Both the position numbers and the translations under genes were made by a program. Positions 1 through 9,927 of a DNA stretch of 64,000 nucleotides are shown here, one piece after another (position 1 is the first letter of the stretch; each line of letters begins with the position of its first letter). Below the pieces are notes generated by a model. That model was not told the DNA's origin. It was given only the letters and a program-made list of their open reading frames with translations, and made no database searches. Source of the stretch: Prorocentrum cordatum (Eukaryota; Sar; Dinophyceae; Prorocentrales; Prorocentraceae); assembly GCA_963575745.1 (NCBI GenBank), contig CAUYUJ010020524.1, positions 91,206 through 155,205 on the forward strand, written 5' to 3'.

Positions 1-1054
1 CCTTGTGTAATGCTTGTCGAATCCCAGCAGGGCCTCTCTCCTCGAGGTTAGGCGCGCGGAGGCTCCCATCCTGGTCGTCCCGATGCGGGGAGGTCTCTTC
101 ATACCAGCCCAAGCGATGGCGATGACAGTCCTGCTCCCGCCTCCTTTTTGCAGCGTCCGAAGCAGAGCGGAGGCCAGCAGGCATCGCAGGTCTACTTGAG
201 GCTGGCCGCGGGCACGCAGCATCGGTGCTGGAGCAGCGCCGCCTCCCCAGGTCCAGCCAGCACCGACCCACTGGAGAGGGGCGACGGAACCGCTGACTCG
301 GCGCACGATTAAGTGTGACCCTCTGGGCTGGCGCCGCTCCTCGACTGCGAATTCCCCGCGAGTCTGCACAGGCCAACTGCACCAGTAGTAACGCGGCCGA
401 CGGGCAGGAACAAATATAGCCGAGCATAGCTTGACTGGCGGGACTCCAAGCTCCTTCGCGGTAGCATCTCTCGCCTGCAAACTCACCGAGGCAACGTTCT
501 CCACAAAGGTGGCTAGCTTCTCCTCGAAGTGCTTACGAAGGGGACCGTGGACCCGCGGGATCTCACAGAAGAGCTTCGAGCTGGGGCCCACCAGGCCTGC
601 CCGCGGCAAACTGACCGCGCTGAGGTCCTGACCAGGGCTGCCCGCTCAACGGACGCAGACGTCGCCCAGGCTGTAGTAGGTGTCAGCCAGCTTAGCGACG
701 TCCGTCTCGGAGATCGATCGGATATCACCCCAGTCTGCGGTTCCAGGCCATCGGAGGCGCGACTCGTCTAGCAGGCTTGCCAACCTCGCTGCGCACCATG
801 CCGATGATGTCGACTGGCAGCCTGGACATTGCCACAGCCAGCGCGGCGATGCCGTCGAAGAGGCTCACGATGAGCACCCTGGGCCGCGGCCGCCCACCTG
901 GCAGCAACGGGGAGCTGCGTGCGGGCTGCAGGTCGCCGGCCGCGGCCTGGCCCCAGCACCGGCCTAGCTCCCTGGCGGGCGGCCCTGAGCTGCTGGACTG
1001 CCAAGGGCGTGAGGCCAGTGGAAGCGCACACTCCACCCCCAGCCTCCGAGGCAT
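1..1054 (-). pseudogene. C5 cytosine DNA methyltransferase domain, broken and catalytically dead
   Basis: The family transfers a methyl group from SAM to cytosine C5. In order on the minus strand I see the SAM-binding motif I (SLFDGIAALAVAMSRL, about 840-885), followed by a frame change near 765. Next comes a motif IV equivalent reading GSPGQDLS at 619-642, where the family has PCQ, so the catalytic Cys is Gly. A TGA stop sits just before it at 646-648. Motif VI (FVENVAS, ENV at 493-501), a motif VIII-like RRPRYYW (about 380-400) and a late-domain REALLGFDKHYT at 1-40 follow. The domain lies directly after the RT and continues beyond base 1. Loss of the nucleophile and the in-frame stop argue for a relic. 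The family call is firm. Confidence 0.85.
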
Positions 1055-2869
1055 CCGAGACGGCGGCGACTGGCGACGGCACGGCCCTCAGGTCGGTACC
1101 CGCAAAGGGCAGGCACACCATGCACACGAGCAGCTCCTGGCTTATGCCCATGTTGATGCGCCTACCTCTCGTCCTGGCGGAGAACTCCCAGACCAAGTTG
1201 AGGCAGCTCAAGAGCGGCCGCCTGAACTCCAGGGCCTGAACGGCACGGCCCAGCAGCGTGAGCATGAGCAGCCATGGGCAGTAATCGCGGCCCAGGGCAT
1301 ACAAGATGTAGCGGACCAGCTCAGTCACCTTATTAGCAGGGGCCCTGATCGTACCAGCGCAGCCGTCGATGGACACCCCCATTCTCTCGAGCTGCAGCTG
1401 CCGCGCATGGCTTTTCTCCTCCGCGTAGGCGACCTCTGCCTGGGTGTAGGCGCGCCGCATGGCGAGCTGCATCTCGCCTGGGGTGCCCACGACCCGACAC
1501 GCCTCTGCCGCCTCCAGGACCTCGGGCGCATCAAAATCATCGATGTAGACCTGCCACCACGCATGGGGATGCTGCCTCGCTAGCGGCCAAGGCTGATTTC
1601 GCCCACTCTGCTTCTGCAGGCAAGCCAGCTCCTAAGCGCGGTGCTCGCAGGGCCAGGCGGCAATGCAGGTGTTGGAAGAGGGTGACTGCGGGCACCCTGC
1701 CCATGGGGATGACGCGGAACGCCACGTAGACCAGGTGTTCCCCTGGCAGCCCTGCAGAGCTCGCTGGCACGGGCACCGAGACGGCCATTCTGCCATGCCA
1801 GATTGGCGGTTGTTCCAGACATAGAAGGCGCCCTTCTGGTCGTCGCTGCTCCACACCATGACGCATCCTGCTGGCAAGTGGAGGCTGGTCCATGTGGTGG
1901 AGGCCGCCAAAGTCGACGTGTCCTCAACAATTCTGCGGAGGTAGGCGTTGGAGGGTATCATGTTGAAGATGAGGCGCGTGCATCTCGACAAGGCCTCGAG
2001 TGGCTTGGCCTACCTCTCGCGAGCGAATAGGCCGTTGAAGGCCTTCTGGCCCCGCTGCGCAAACATGTCCGCCTCGTCGACCACGCCCAAGATGCCGAGG
2101 CCAATCAAGTGTTCGGCTACCTCGTACCAGTCCTCGAGCTTCGCGCAATTGATTCGGGCGCGAGGAGGGTGCAACGGCCAGTCCGCATCAGGCAGCGTTG
2201 CAGCATCAGGGTCCATGTGCGACTCCAGGATGTGCCCGTCAACGAACTCCTCCGTCTGGAGCTGCGCAGCATGCTGTTTGTCGGGAAGGCCTGGTATAGG
2301 CTCCGCTAGCTTGATAGGCAAGGCCCCGCCCTGCTCCTCACCAATGTAGTCGACCCTGAGCTTGCTGATCTTCTGGGACCAGTCGATGTCAGGCCGACGA
2401 GTCAGTGGGTCATCCAAGAAGCCGCCGACGTGGGAGATGACGGTCTTGTAGGCGGACCGATGGGCAGGATGTAGCACTGGCGAGTGCCTCCGCAGGCGAG
2501 GGCCACCTCGACCACGTACTCGAAATTGGGAGACAGCACCACTATGTATGACCAAAATTCTCTGGCGACTAAACGCCCCTCCATTCTGAACTTCTGACGC
2601 TCCCTTCTCGATCCGCCCTGAGATGCGACCCAAGCTCGTGTGAGCGTAAGGTCGGGGAGGGCCATCGGCAACAGGTCACGCGTCCTTACCTGCGGCCCTC
2701 CAGTCGTGGGAAGGTGTGGACGAAACTCACGGCAAAACTTTCCAAGGCGGCCTGGGTGCTGCCACTGCAAGGTGACGATAGCGATGACCAAGCCCAGTAA
2801 ATGCGGCGTGGCGGGCGCAGCTCGACGCACAGCTGCCCCCCACGCGGTCAGGTCAGTATAGACTGGCAA
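1055..2869 (-). pseudogene. Reverse transcriptase of the methyltransferase retroelement
   Basis: The coding signal passes through at least four frames. From 2869 to about 2460 it contains RAWVASQGGSRRERQKFRM. From about 2455 to 2010 it reads a finger-like region ending in VVDEADMFAQRGQKAFNGLF. From 1991 to 1780 it has RLIFNMIPSN, an RT region-2-like motif, then DDQKGAFYVWN. From about 1770 to 1640 it has VAFRVIPMG and AVTLFQHLH, resembling the palm region before the active site. The active-site box YIDDFD is at 1530-1547, followed by a long thumb/connection region to about 1055. Both catalytic Asp of the YxDD box are retained, but the frameshifts rule out a functional polyprotein. It sits between the Gag-like block and the methyltransferase. 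Confidence 0.8.
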
Positions 2870-2931
2870 GTGTTCAGTCCAGCGAGGCTGCGCGTCGGTG
2901 TTCGACGCTGCCGCGTGGCCTACCTCGCGGG

Positions 2932-3924
2932 TCAGCCCCGCCGCCCGCGAGCCTCCTGCATGAGCTTCCTGAGGAGCATGCCGTCGGCTCCCCGCGTCTC
3001 GCCCTGCCTCTTCGGGTGGGCGTCCTTGACGGTATTCCAGGAGACCTCCTTCGGCGTCGCCTCCTTCGAAAAGTCCTCGCGCAGCTGCACGATCTGCTGC
3101 GGCCCTGGTGCAGGGCGGCGGGCCGCTGCTGCTGGCGCTGCTGGTAGCGACGGATCCTTGACGAGGTCCGCAGGCATCCGAGGCCCAGACAGCTGGCGTG
3201 CCGCCTTGCCTCGGCTCCCGCCAGTGTGGCCTACAGGAGGGGAGTGACTCCTCGGCGGCCCCCTCTCCCGGTCTGACCCCCAGCCCTGCTTGAGCTTGGA
3301 CAGCAGCTCCTCTAGGCGCAAATCGCCCAGCTCGACGGTGCGCACGATCCCCTCATCCTCCGTTCTGAGCGCAAGCTGCGCGTTCATGGGCGGGATGAGC
3401 TCCAGCCAGCGAGCACCTGACCAAGCCTTGTCGATGACGGAAAGCTGAAGTGCCTTGAACCGTTGACCCAGCACGTCCAAGGCGTAGGCCGCTTTGCCCG
3501 AAAGGATGGCATCCGCGGCCTCGCAGACTGTCCTCATCTCGAGGTAGACCTCAGTCCCGATCGACTTGATGGGGGTCCGAGGGACGGGGGCATTCAGAAA
3601 GTACTTCAGGAAGGTAGACGGGAAATCATCCCCCGTCTTCTCACCATCCTGCGTGGTGACATACTCACTCATCTTGGCCAGCGCCTGCTCAGGGAGAAGC
3701 CCAGGGAACTTGGCGGCAATCTGGCGAAAGTGACCTCGACGAGTGGCGCGACCTCGCGGGACTGCCCAATCACCACTGGCGCTGGCGCCACTGAGAACTG
3801 ACTGCTGTACGTCACCAGGGCCGCTCCTGTTGGCCGCCGCCTCAAGCAACAACTGGAGAAGAGGCCCCTCGGCCCCTGCCCCAGCGCCGCCGCCCGCGGC
3901 ACTCGCAGCCGCCTCTGCTGGCAC
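2932..3924 (-). CDS. Gag-like ORF, downstream half (330 aa, open)
   Basis: This is the longest intact frame of the first retroelement. It opens with an Ala/Gly-rich segment and continues with a moderately hydrophobic, helical-looking central part (about residues 60-200, including FPGLLPEQALAKMSEYVTT). The C-terminus is basic and Pro/Arg-rich (GPPRSHSPPVGHTGGSRGK onward). No zinc knuckle is visible. Its place upstream of the RT, its basic tail and its lack of enzyme motifs suggest a nucleic-acid-binding structural protein. That is inference from position. The true start is probably further upstream, because the frame joins the preceding block across a frameshift near 3955. Confidence 0.55.
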   Translation of the reverse strand: MPAEAAASAAGGGAGAGAEGPLLQLLLEAAANRSGPGDVQQSVLSGASASGDWAVPRGRATRRGHFRQIAAKFPGLLPEQALAKMSEYVTTQDGEKTGDDFPSTFLKYFLNAPVPRTPIKSIGTEVYLEMRTVCEAADAILSGKAAYALDVLGQRFKALQLSVIDKAWSGARWLELIPPMNAQLALRTEDEGIVRTVELGDLRLEELLSKLKQGWGSDRERGPPRSHSPPVGHTGGSRGKAARQLSGPRMPADLVKDPSLPAAPAAAARRPAPGPQQIVQLREDFSKEATPKEVSWNTVKDAHPKRQGETRGADGMLLRKLMQEARGRRG

Positions 3925-4740
3925 CTCGGGCGCGCGCCTCTTGTCGGCCCTGTCTCGCGCGCAGGGGGCGCCACGGCTGACGGGCGGGCGCCTGCCTCCT
4001 CCAGCGGCGAGGCCTGCAGGGCAGCGGGCTGGCGGCCGCCGCCGCGCACTGGCGCCGCCATGGGGGGCGGGCCCGAGGCCGGGGCAGCCGCGTCCTGAAC
4101 CACGCAGCCGTCGAGCGGCATGCCGAGCCCATCCAGCTCGACCTCCGACGACCTACAAGCCGCCGCCTCTCCTGCAGGCTCGGGCCCGAGCTCCTGGGAC
4201 CAGCGGGCCCAAGGGTCCACCGCCTGGCACTCTAGGTAGAACTCCGACGCCTCCGCGGCGTCGACCTCCTCGAGCTCCGAGACGGCGATCAGCGTCCCGC
4301 TGGAGGCGCGCAGCGTGGCGAGGCACATCTCCTCCGCGCAGTAGTGGTAGAGCGGCCGCCCTGCACCCCCCACGCTCCACGGGATGAACCATCCACCAGG
4401 CCCGATAACCGTCGCTGCGGCAAATCTGCTCGGCCCGTGCGAGCTGGCCATCCTCGTCGGGAGTGCAGGCGTCTATCACCTGGATGAAGTACGCACCCTG
4501 CGGCCGCGCCTCCGCGTCGAACGCCGTGCAGCAATACAAGCGGCCGACCTGCACGGGGAGGCGGAGGGCGGCGGGCTCGGACTCCCCCAGCGAGAGGTCT
4601 GCAGGCACCTCCTCCTCCCCAGCTGCGTCCACCATGCCCGAGCGCGTGATACCTGAGAAAGTGGCAAACTGGTCACGCCTAAAACTCGCGGCAAGGTCCT
4701 GCTGACGGAGGGGCGCCTGGACCTCACCCCTCTCTCTCAA
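3925..4740 (-). pseudogene. Gag-like ORF, upstream half, frameshifted
   Basis: A 195-codon frame starts at 4740. It carries an acidic N-terminal half with a compact middle (QVGRLYCCTAFDAEARPQGA, then FIQVIDACTPDEDGQL). At about 4375 the meaningful sequence jumps frame, from GYRAWWMVHPVE to a continuation reading GGAGRPLYHYCAEEMCLATL. It continues to about 3960 before jumping again into the 2932-3924 frame. The jumps look like two small indels in one ancestral ORF. I do not recognise the fold. Position at the 5' end of the element suggests a Gag role. Confidence 0.5.
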
Positions 4741-5041
4741 GAGGGAAGAAACATTTGAACCACAAAGAGATCTACGTAGGGATGCGGCGTTTCTCGGCTT
4801 CCGAGTGTTATGTTACAATCGTCCCGATAACTGCTCAGATCCACCGCGCGCCGAGGCTCTGAAGACTGGTGGTCGTGCATGCACTCCCGCCTCGGAACAG
4901 CGGGCACCCCGGGACCTCGGGCGCGCCCCTGCACAGGCCACGCGGCCGGGGGCCCCCGCGCTGCCCGCGCGTGCCCCGTGGAGGCTGGCCGCCACGGCAG
5001 GGGTGGCCCGTGGAGGGGCAGCGATATTCCAAGTCTCTCAA
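4741..5041. other. Stretch without a recognised gene
   Basis: Between the retroelement start and the first MITE there is a short AT-richer leader (4741-4840) and then GC-rich sequence. I see no gene, tandem repeat or terminal repeat in it. Confidence 0.4.
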
Positions 5042-5223
5042 TACAGTCGGGGTGTTGGCCTGAGGAACCCTAAACAAGGAACGAGGCCCCCTTTTCCCGT
5101 AAGTTAACCTTCGATGTCCCATCGAAAACCTGGGGATAACTCAAGGCAAACTGTAAACTACCTGAGGAACACTGAGCCCCTCCCAAACGAAAATGTTTTT
5201 TTTGAGCGCCCCCCCCGACTGTA
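5042..5223. mobile_element. MITE copy 1, Tc1/mariner-like (TA target)
   Basis: The segment is bounded by TA on both sides. It begins CAGTCGGGGTGTTG and ends with the inverse, GCGCCCC...GACTG. The whole interior is alignable by eye to a second copy at 6078-6257. TA target duplication and termini starting CAGT are typical of the Tc1/mariner superfamily. There is no coding capacity, so it is non-autonomous. A C-run expansion near its right end (5211-5217) makes this copy slightly longer. Confidence 0.65.
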
Positions 5224-6077
5224 AGCCTGGGGGGGGGGGATCCTTTGGGGGGGTGGGAAACCGCTGTCCTTCGGGGGGCGTGGGGAGGTGGGGGAGCGAG
5301 AGGGGGTGGGTCTGGGGCGCGTGGGGGGGCGGGCAGGGGGCGTCGGACAGGTTGGCACGGGGGGGGTGCTGATTGAAGGATGTGGAGTAGGGGGGGGGGG
5401 CTGGCAAAAGGGGGGGGAGAACATCGACCTGGAATCGGCGATGCGTCGCCGATAGCTCGGCGACGGGCCTCCGACCGTGAATCCGCACCCTCCTGGGCGG
5501 GCCGGGGCCATCGGGCCCCCATCGGCGATCAGTGGGCGATTGGGGGTCGCTGCATCCCTCCGGATTACCTGCCAGACCACCCCAACCCAACCCGAAGACC
5601 CGAATTTCGCGTTGGGGGGGGTAAGGGTTCCACATGTGCTTTTGTCGATGTTTCCCGACCCCCCCCCACTGGAAATCGAGGGTAAATCTAAGCCTTCGGG
5701 TTGGGTTGGGGTGGTTTGGTGGGTGGTGACCCCCCTGTGCGGAGGAGGACGAGGAGGAGGAGGAGGAGGAGGAGGAGGAGGAGGAGGGGGAGGAGGAGGG
5801 AGGAGGAGGAGGAGGAGGGAGGAGGAGGAGGAGGAGGGAGGAGGAGGAGGAGGAGGAGGAGGAGGAGGAGGAGGAGGAGGGAGGGAGGGAGGGCCCCCTG
5901 TCGTTGCCCCTGACCCGCGCGGAGATTCATCGGCGGCGAGCCCCGGGCCCGGGGGGGGGGGAAGCGAGGGGGGCAGGCCTGCTCAAAGGGCGGCGGGGCT
6001 TCCCACAAGTCCTCGGGCCTCCTGAGGCTCCGTCTGCACCCTCGGAGAAAGCTCTTCGAAAGCTCCTTCGAAACCGC
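5224..6077. repeat. G-run rich tract, hairpin repeat and (GGA)n array
   Basis: This holds many G runs (5231-5410), a copy of a dispersed hairpin repeat at about 5395-5560, and a purine (GGA)n microsatellite at about 5742-5895 with interspersed GGGA units. The long Gly, Glu, Arg or Leu ORFs here are products of the microsatellite and are not treated as genes. Confidence 0.7.
5418..5500. repeat. Dispersed repeat with ATCGGCGA/TCGCCGAT hairpin, copy 1
   Basis: The sequence TCGACCTGGAATCGGCGATG, then TCGCCGAT, then CTCGGCGACGGG recurs with changes at 7838-7890. Both copies keep the inverted repeat ATCGGCGA...TCGCCGAT and a following GAATCCGCAC. The function is unknown. The conserved palindrome in otherwise diverging copies suggests a dispersed element. 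Confidence 0.5.
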
Positions 6078-6257
6078 TACAGTCGGGGCGTTGACCTAAG
6101 GAACCCTAAATACGGAACGCGGCCCCTTTTTTCCATGAGTTAAACTTCGGTTTCCCATCGAAAACCAACGGAAAGCAGAAGGCAAACTGTGAAACAATTA
6201 AGGAACACGGAGCCCCTCCCAAACGAGAAGGGTTCCTTCTTCAGCGCCCCGACTGTA
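6078..6257. mobile_element. MITE copy 2, Tc1/mariner-like (TA target)
   Basis: This is bounded by TA, with termini CAGTCGGGGCGTTG and CAGCGCCCCGACTG that are inverted complements of each other. The interior matches the copy at 5042-5223 along its length: GGAACCCTAAA, then CCCATCGAAAACC, then GGAACAC.GAGCCCCTCCC. No ORF is credible. The two copies lie about 1 kb apart in direct orientation. Confidence 0.65.
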
Positions 6258-7029
6258 GGGCTTCTGAGAAGCTCCGCCGCCCTCTGAGCAGACGGCTGGT
6301 ACCCTCTGCCTGCACCCTTGGGGCCCTGGGCCCGCCGCCGAATCCAGAGCCGCAGTGGGCACCCCGAACCTCGGGCGGCCCGAGAAAGTCACGGCCGACG
6401 GCCAGCTCTTCCTGCACCTGGGCCTCTGGAAGACCGCTCCGGGTCCCTGGACCATCGAAAAACGATCCGCAACGAAAGAAGTCCCATGGGGGTTCTGAGG
6501 GCCCACGTCCGAAGAAGAGCAGACACACAGCATCGGAGGTCTGGGTAAGACGGCAGTGGTAGTCCAGCTTTGCACTTGCAAGGGCGGCCGGAGGGTGGAT
6601 CCAAGGCTCTGTACAGAATTTGTGACGTGGGCATACATGCGTGATTGGCTATAGCAAGGGATTTGGCCCTGTGTACGATTCGAATCGGCATAACCTCCAA
6701 CGGCTTGCAGACTTGGACGGTCGCTAGCCGTGCTCTTAAACATCCAAGTGTGGCGAGTACCTGGTAGCACGCGATTCTAGATCTTGCCAAAAGACATCTT
6801 GGGACACGTTTTTCGCCGATCTCGGAAAATCCCAACAAGTGCCCCAGAACTACCGTGGGTCCCTGGGGCCATCGGGGGGGGAAAAACTGCCAGTGGGGCA
6901 CCTGCTGGCAAATCGATATCATATTTGATACGCCTGCAGCAGGAGCTCGACCACTAGACACCTTCCACAAGAAACCCAACCCTGAGACCCCAGGACGTCC
7001 ATCGACTGTTGGTGTGTGAGCGTCACGAT
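6258..7029. other. Stretch without a recognised gene
   Basis: Mixed-composition sequence with no convincing coding signal on either strand. The ORFs overlapping it are not supported by motifs or consistent frame. I see no tandem repeat. Confidence 0.4.
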
Positions 7030-7130
7030 TCCCATGGCACAGCCATCGAAGCCCAAGAAGCCCAGGGCATCCTGGAGGCAAGCAGGGTGTTTCTTGGCAT
7101 GGGTCTCCACTGTAAGGAACGAAATCCCCG
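7030..7130. repeat. Dispersed repeat A, copy 1
   Basis: A block containing CAGCCATCGA, CCCAAGAA, CCAGGGCA, CCTGGAGGCAA and GGCATGGGT.TCCACTGT recurs at about 37930-38020 in the same orientation with scattered substitutions. A short upstream part (CAAGAAACCCAACCCTGAGA, 6967-6987) also recurs near 39675. It is noncoding as far as I can see. Confidence 0.55.
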
Positions 7131-7539
7131 TCTTGGCACCAGAAGAGCCTGGGTGCACGAGGAGGGCTGGAGGAACGTCCACAGAATGACCCCAGGAAAC
7201 AGCGAGCCCCGTCCGAGCACAAAGCGGTCCTTACTTCAGCGTCTCGGCTGCACGACAGCTTCGTGTCGTGACGGCCTGGGCGTTGGTTTTCTGACACCGC
7301 GCGGATCGTTCGACCCTCAACGATCCGCGGCTTCTCAATTCGACTGCCAAATCGCTCCGTTGTGGCCGATTCTGGGCAACCAGCGGCGTTCAAGCTCCAA
7401 CGCCCACGCTGGGGCCGCATTCGTGGCGACGCGACGCGACCCTACCGCATGGAAAAGATGGGCACGGCGCCCAACACCACCAAACCGACAGCGGCGCCGG
7501 TGTCTGGCAATCGACTCCTTGCCCCATGTGGACAGAGAG

Positions 7540-7745
7540 TCGGGCCAGGCGACAGGGGGGGATAGCAAAGGGAGGGTCTGAGAATCAGCTCACGCAGCTG
7601 ATTTTCCCGGCGCCTCCCGGCGCCGGAGGCGGCTACGTATCGAGGCGTGGGCCCCTCGGTGGGGCCGAAACCAGCTGCATGCAGCAGATGTCGTGACCCC
7701 CCCTTTCCCAATCCCCCCCTTTCGTCGGGCCCGAGAGAGGCCGCG
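7540..7745. repeat. Dispersed repeat B, copy 1
   Basis: The string GGGGCCGAAACCAGCTGCAT, then GCAGCA, a C-rich run and CGGCCCGAGA-like sequence is shared with 47535-47620. The preceding AGAATCAGCTCAC (about 7580) is shared with about 47303. Copies are in the same orientation. No function is apparent. Confidence 0.55.
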
Positions 7746-7825
7746 GCGACACAGGCAACGAGTCCTTGACAACATGGGGAGGACCTGCTGTCGGTCTTCG
7801 CGGGAGGCAGCGATCGGGGGACCAG

Positions 7826-7925
7826 CTCGGGGGGGGAATCGTCGACCTGGCATCGGCGATCCATCGCCGATGGATCGGCGACGTGCCCCCGATGGCGAAT
7901 CCGCACGTCCTTGGGCGAGGTGGGA
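7826..7925. repeat. Dispersed repeat with ATCGGCGA/TCGCCGAT hairpin, copy 2
   Basis: TCGACCTGGCATCGGCGATC, then CATCGCCGATGGATCGGCGA, forms overlapping inverted repeats and is followed by GAATCCGCACGTCCTTGGGC. It corresponds to the copy at 5418-5500. Confidence 0.5.
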
Positions 7926-7979
7926 GATTGTTGTGGATGCCATGACAGATGTACACTCTAACAATCCGATCTTTGAATT

Positions 7980-8078
7980 GAGCATGTGTTAAAGTTGTGT
8001 AAAACATGTTCTAAACATGTTTCAAACATGCTTTTAACATATTCAGAGCATGTTCGAAACATGTTTCAGACATCTGGA
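7980..8078. repeat. AT-rich minisatellite of AAACATGTTT palindromes
   Basis: About eight tandem, partly degraded units of roughly 11 bp (AACATGTTCT, AAACATGTTTC, AAACATGCTTTT and so on) form an AT-rich island in GC-rich DNA. Each unit is itself palindromic. Confidence 0.6.
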
Positions 8079-9208
8079 AATTCTTTGGCAGCATGCTTCC
8101 TCTCAATTAATCGCCTTCCACAAGGCTATTGGCATCCTATCGGTGCCCCCTGAGCCAATCCCCCCCAAACGTTGCCTCTGAGGTTTCGGATCACATCTCG
8201 GGCCTCCAGCGGCACTGCGTGAAGATCCTGGCGCCCCCGAAGCGGAACGCTCTCGGCGAGGCGCAGCCGCTGCAAGGCATCCTGAGGCTGGGAAGGCGCC
8301 GAGAACTATCCAAAACAAGAGAAAACCTCAGACCTCGAAACCGGGGAAACCAAAAGGGTTTCGAGGCGAATTCAGCGGTGGCGACAAGGGCCGCCCAAGA
8401 GACCCCCCAAAGGGGAAACCGAGGCGATGGTAGCGATATCCGCACTTGTCCCTCCTCCTCCTCCTTTTCCTCCTCATCTGGAAAAACCTTCGTCCCATGA
8501 CTTCCGCACCCGCTTCCATCGTGCCCCCCCCCCGGTCCGTTCCAGCTGTCGCCCTGGGCCCGCCCCCGGTCCCGCTCTCTCGTGTGCAGGCCACGTCTCC
8601 CCCTGGCTTTGTCCCCCGAGGCAAGGATTGGCGGCGCGCGCAAGGGGAGCAAGGGGAAGGGTAAGACGAGGGCATAATCGAGACAGCATCGGACCGATAT
8701 AACTCAGAAGTCTCAGAGCATCGGGGGTTTTGGAGAATTGATCGGGCGCCGCGGCCGTTTCCGAGCGTTCTGGAACGCTCTGGAACGAAGATATCTTGAT
8801 ACTAGACCCGTCAGAAAGGCAAAGGCTTCTCAGAAGGAGGCCGCTTCTACGTCAACAGTTACGGCAGGGGTGCCTCTGAGAAGCGCCCCCCCCCTCCGCC
8901 CCCGACCGCCCTCCCTGCGCGTGGCCGACGAGCGCTGCCCCCCGAAGCAGAGAGGAAGGCCCCCGCCCAAGAGAGCGGCGCCCCGGCCGCCTCCCGGGGC
9001 ACCTCGCCCTTGGAGCCGGCGGCCAGCGCGGGCTGGGGCAGCGAGCACTGCAGCACGGCGGCCCCTGCCCCGAGCGGGCAAGGGGGCGCGGTCGCGGTCG
9101 AGGCGAGGCCCCAGGCGCGGGCCGGGGAGGCCTCCTCATCCCTCCTTCCCTGCCCCCCGCCGCCTCCTCTCCCCTTCCCCTCCTCCCTCCTTCTTCATCC
9201 TCCTCCTC
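8079..9208. other. Stretch without a recognised gene
   Basis: GC-rich sequence with no coding signal I trust. It contains CGTTCTGGAACGCTCTGGAACG at about 8764-8786, an inverted GTTC/GAAC run also seen near 37615-37660 and 38590-38640. It ends in CT-rich sequence abutting the assembly gap. Confidence 0.4.
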
Positions 9209-9308
9209 NNNNNNNNNNNNNNNNNNNNNNNNNNNNNNNNNNNNNNNNNNNNNNNNNNNNNNNNNNNNNNNNNNNNNNNNNNNNNNNNNNNNNNNNNNNN
9301 NNNNNNNN
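9209..9308. other. Assembly gap (100 N)
   Basis: Exactly 100 N bases, the usual convention for a gap of unknown size. It is flanked by complementary CT-rich and GA-rich microsatellite, so the true sequence is probably low-complexity. Confidence 0.99.
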
Positions 9309-9896
9309 GGAGGAGGGGGATGAGGAGGAGGAGGAGGAGGGGGGCCGTGGCACATGACATAGCCGCCGAGAAGACGGGCGGCGGGCATGCGCGATGCTGC
9401 GCGTACGCCCTTGATGAGTTAGCAAAGTCCACGGGGAAACAGACGGGGGGGGGCGCGTGGCCGTCGCCCACCGAGCGCGACGCCACCCGACCCGAAGTCG
9501 TTGCCTTGCGAAGGAAGCGAAAGAGAAGAGGAGGATGAAGAGAGTAGGGGGAGAAGAACAAGGAAGAGGAGAGGGAGGAGGAGGAAAACGACGAGGAGGA
9601 GGAGGAGCTGAGTGGGCGGAGGGAGGAGTGAGGAGAAGGAGGTTGGCGGTGTGAAGCGAGAAAGGCTTAGGGAAAAGAACCAGAGAGGGACCAGAACACC
9701 AGGAGGGAAGCACTATTCGGACACGAGCTTCACTCGTCGACCAGCAGCAGGTGGCTTGGCCCTGGGCAGGGCGGCCGACGCATATAACATGACCATGCGC
9801 CTAGTACGACAGCCACAAATACAAACGCAAAAAAAGGTGAGAGTGGCCCTGTTGCTACTGCTGCCCCTGCTGCTGTTTCTGCTCCTCCTCCTCTCC

Positions 9897-9927
<31 letters not shown>

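Larger units (their letters stand above)
1..4740 (-). mobile_element. Degenerate retroelement: Gag-like, RT and C5 DNA methyltransferase
   Basis: Read on the minus strand, four consecutive coding blocks follow one another with no other genes between: two Gag-like blocks, a reverse transcriptase and a cytosine-5 methyltransferase that runs off the window start. Each block changes frame at least once, so this is a decayed copy. Cytosine methyltransferases captured by retrotransposons are known from Symbiodinium and charophytes (de Mendoza et al. 2018). The class of the element (LTR or other) cannot be settled, because no terminal repeat is visible on the 4740 side and the other end lies outside the window. 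Confidence 0.8.
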
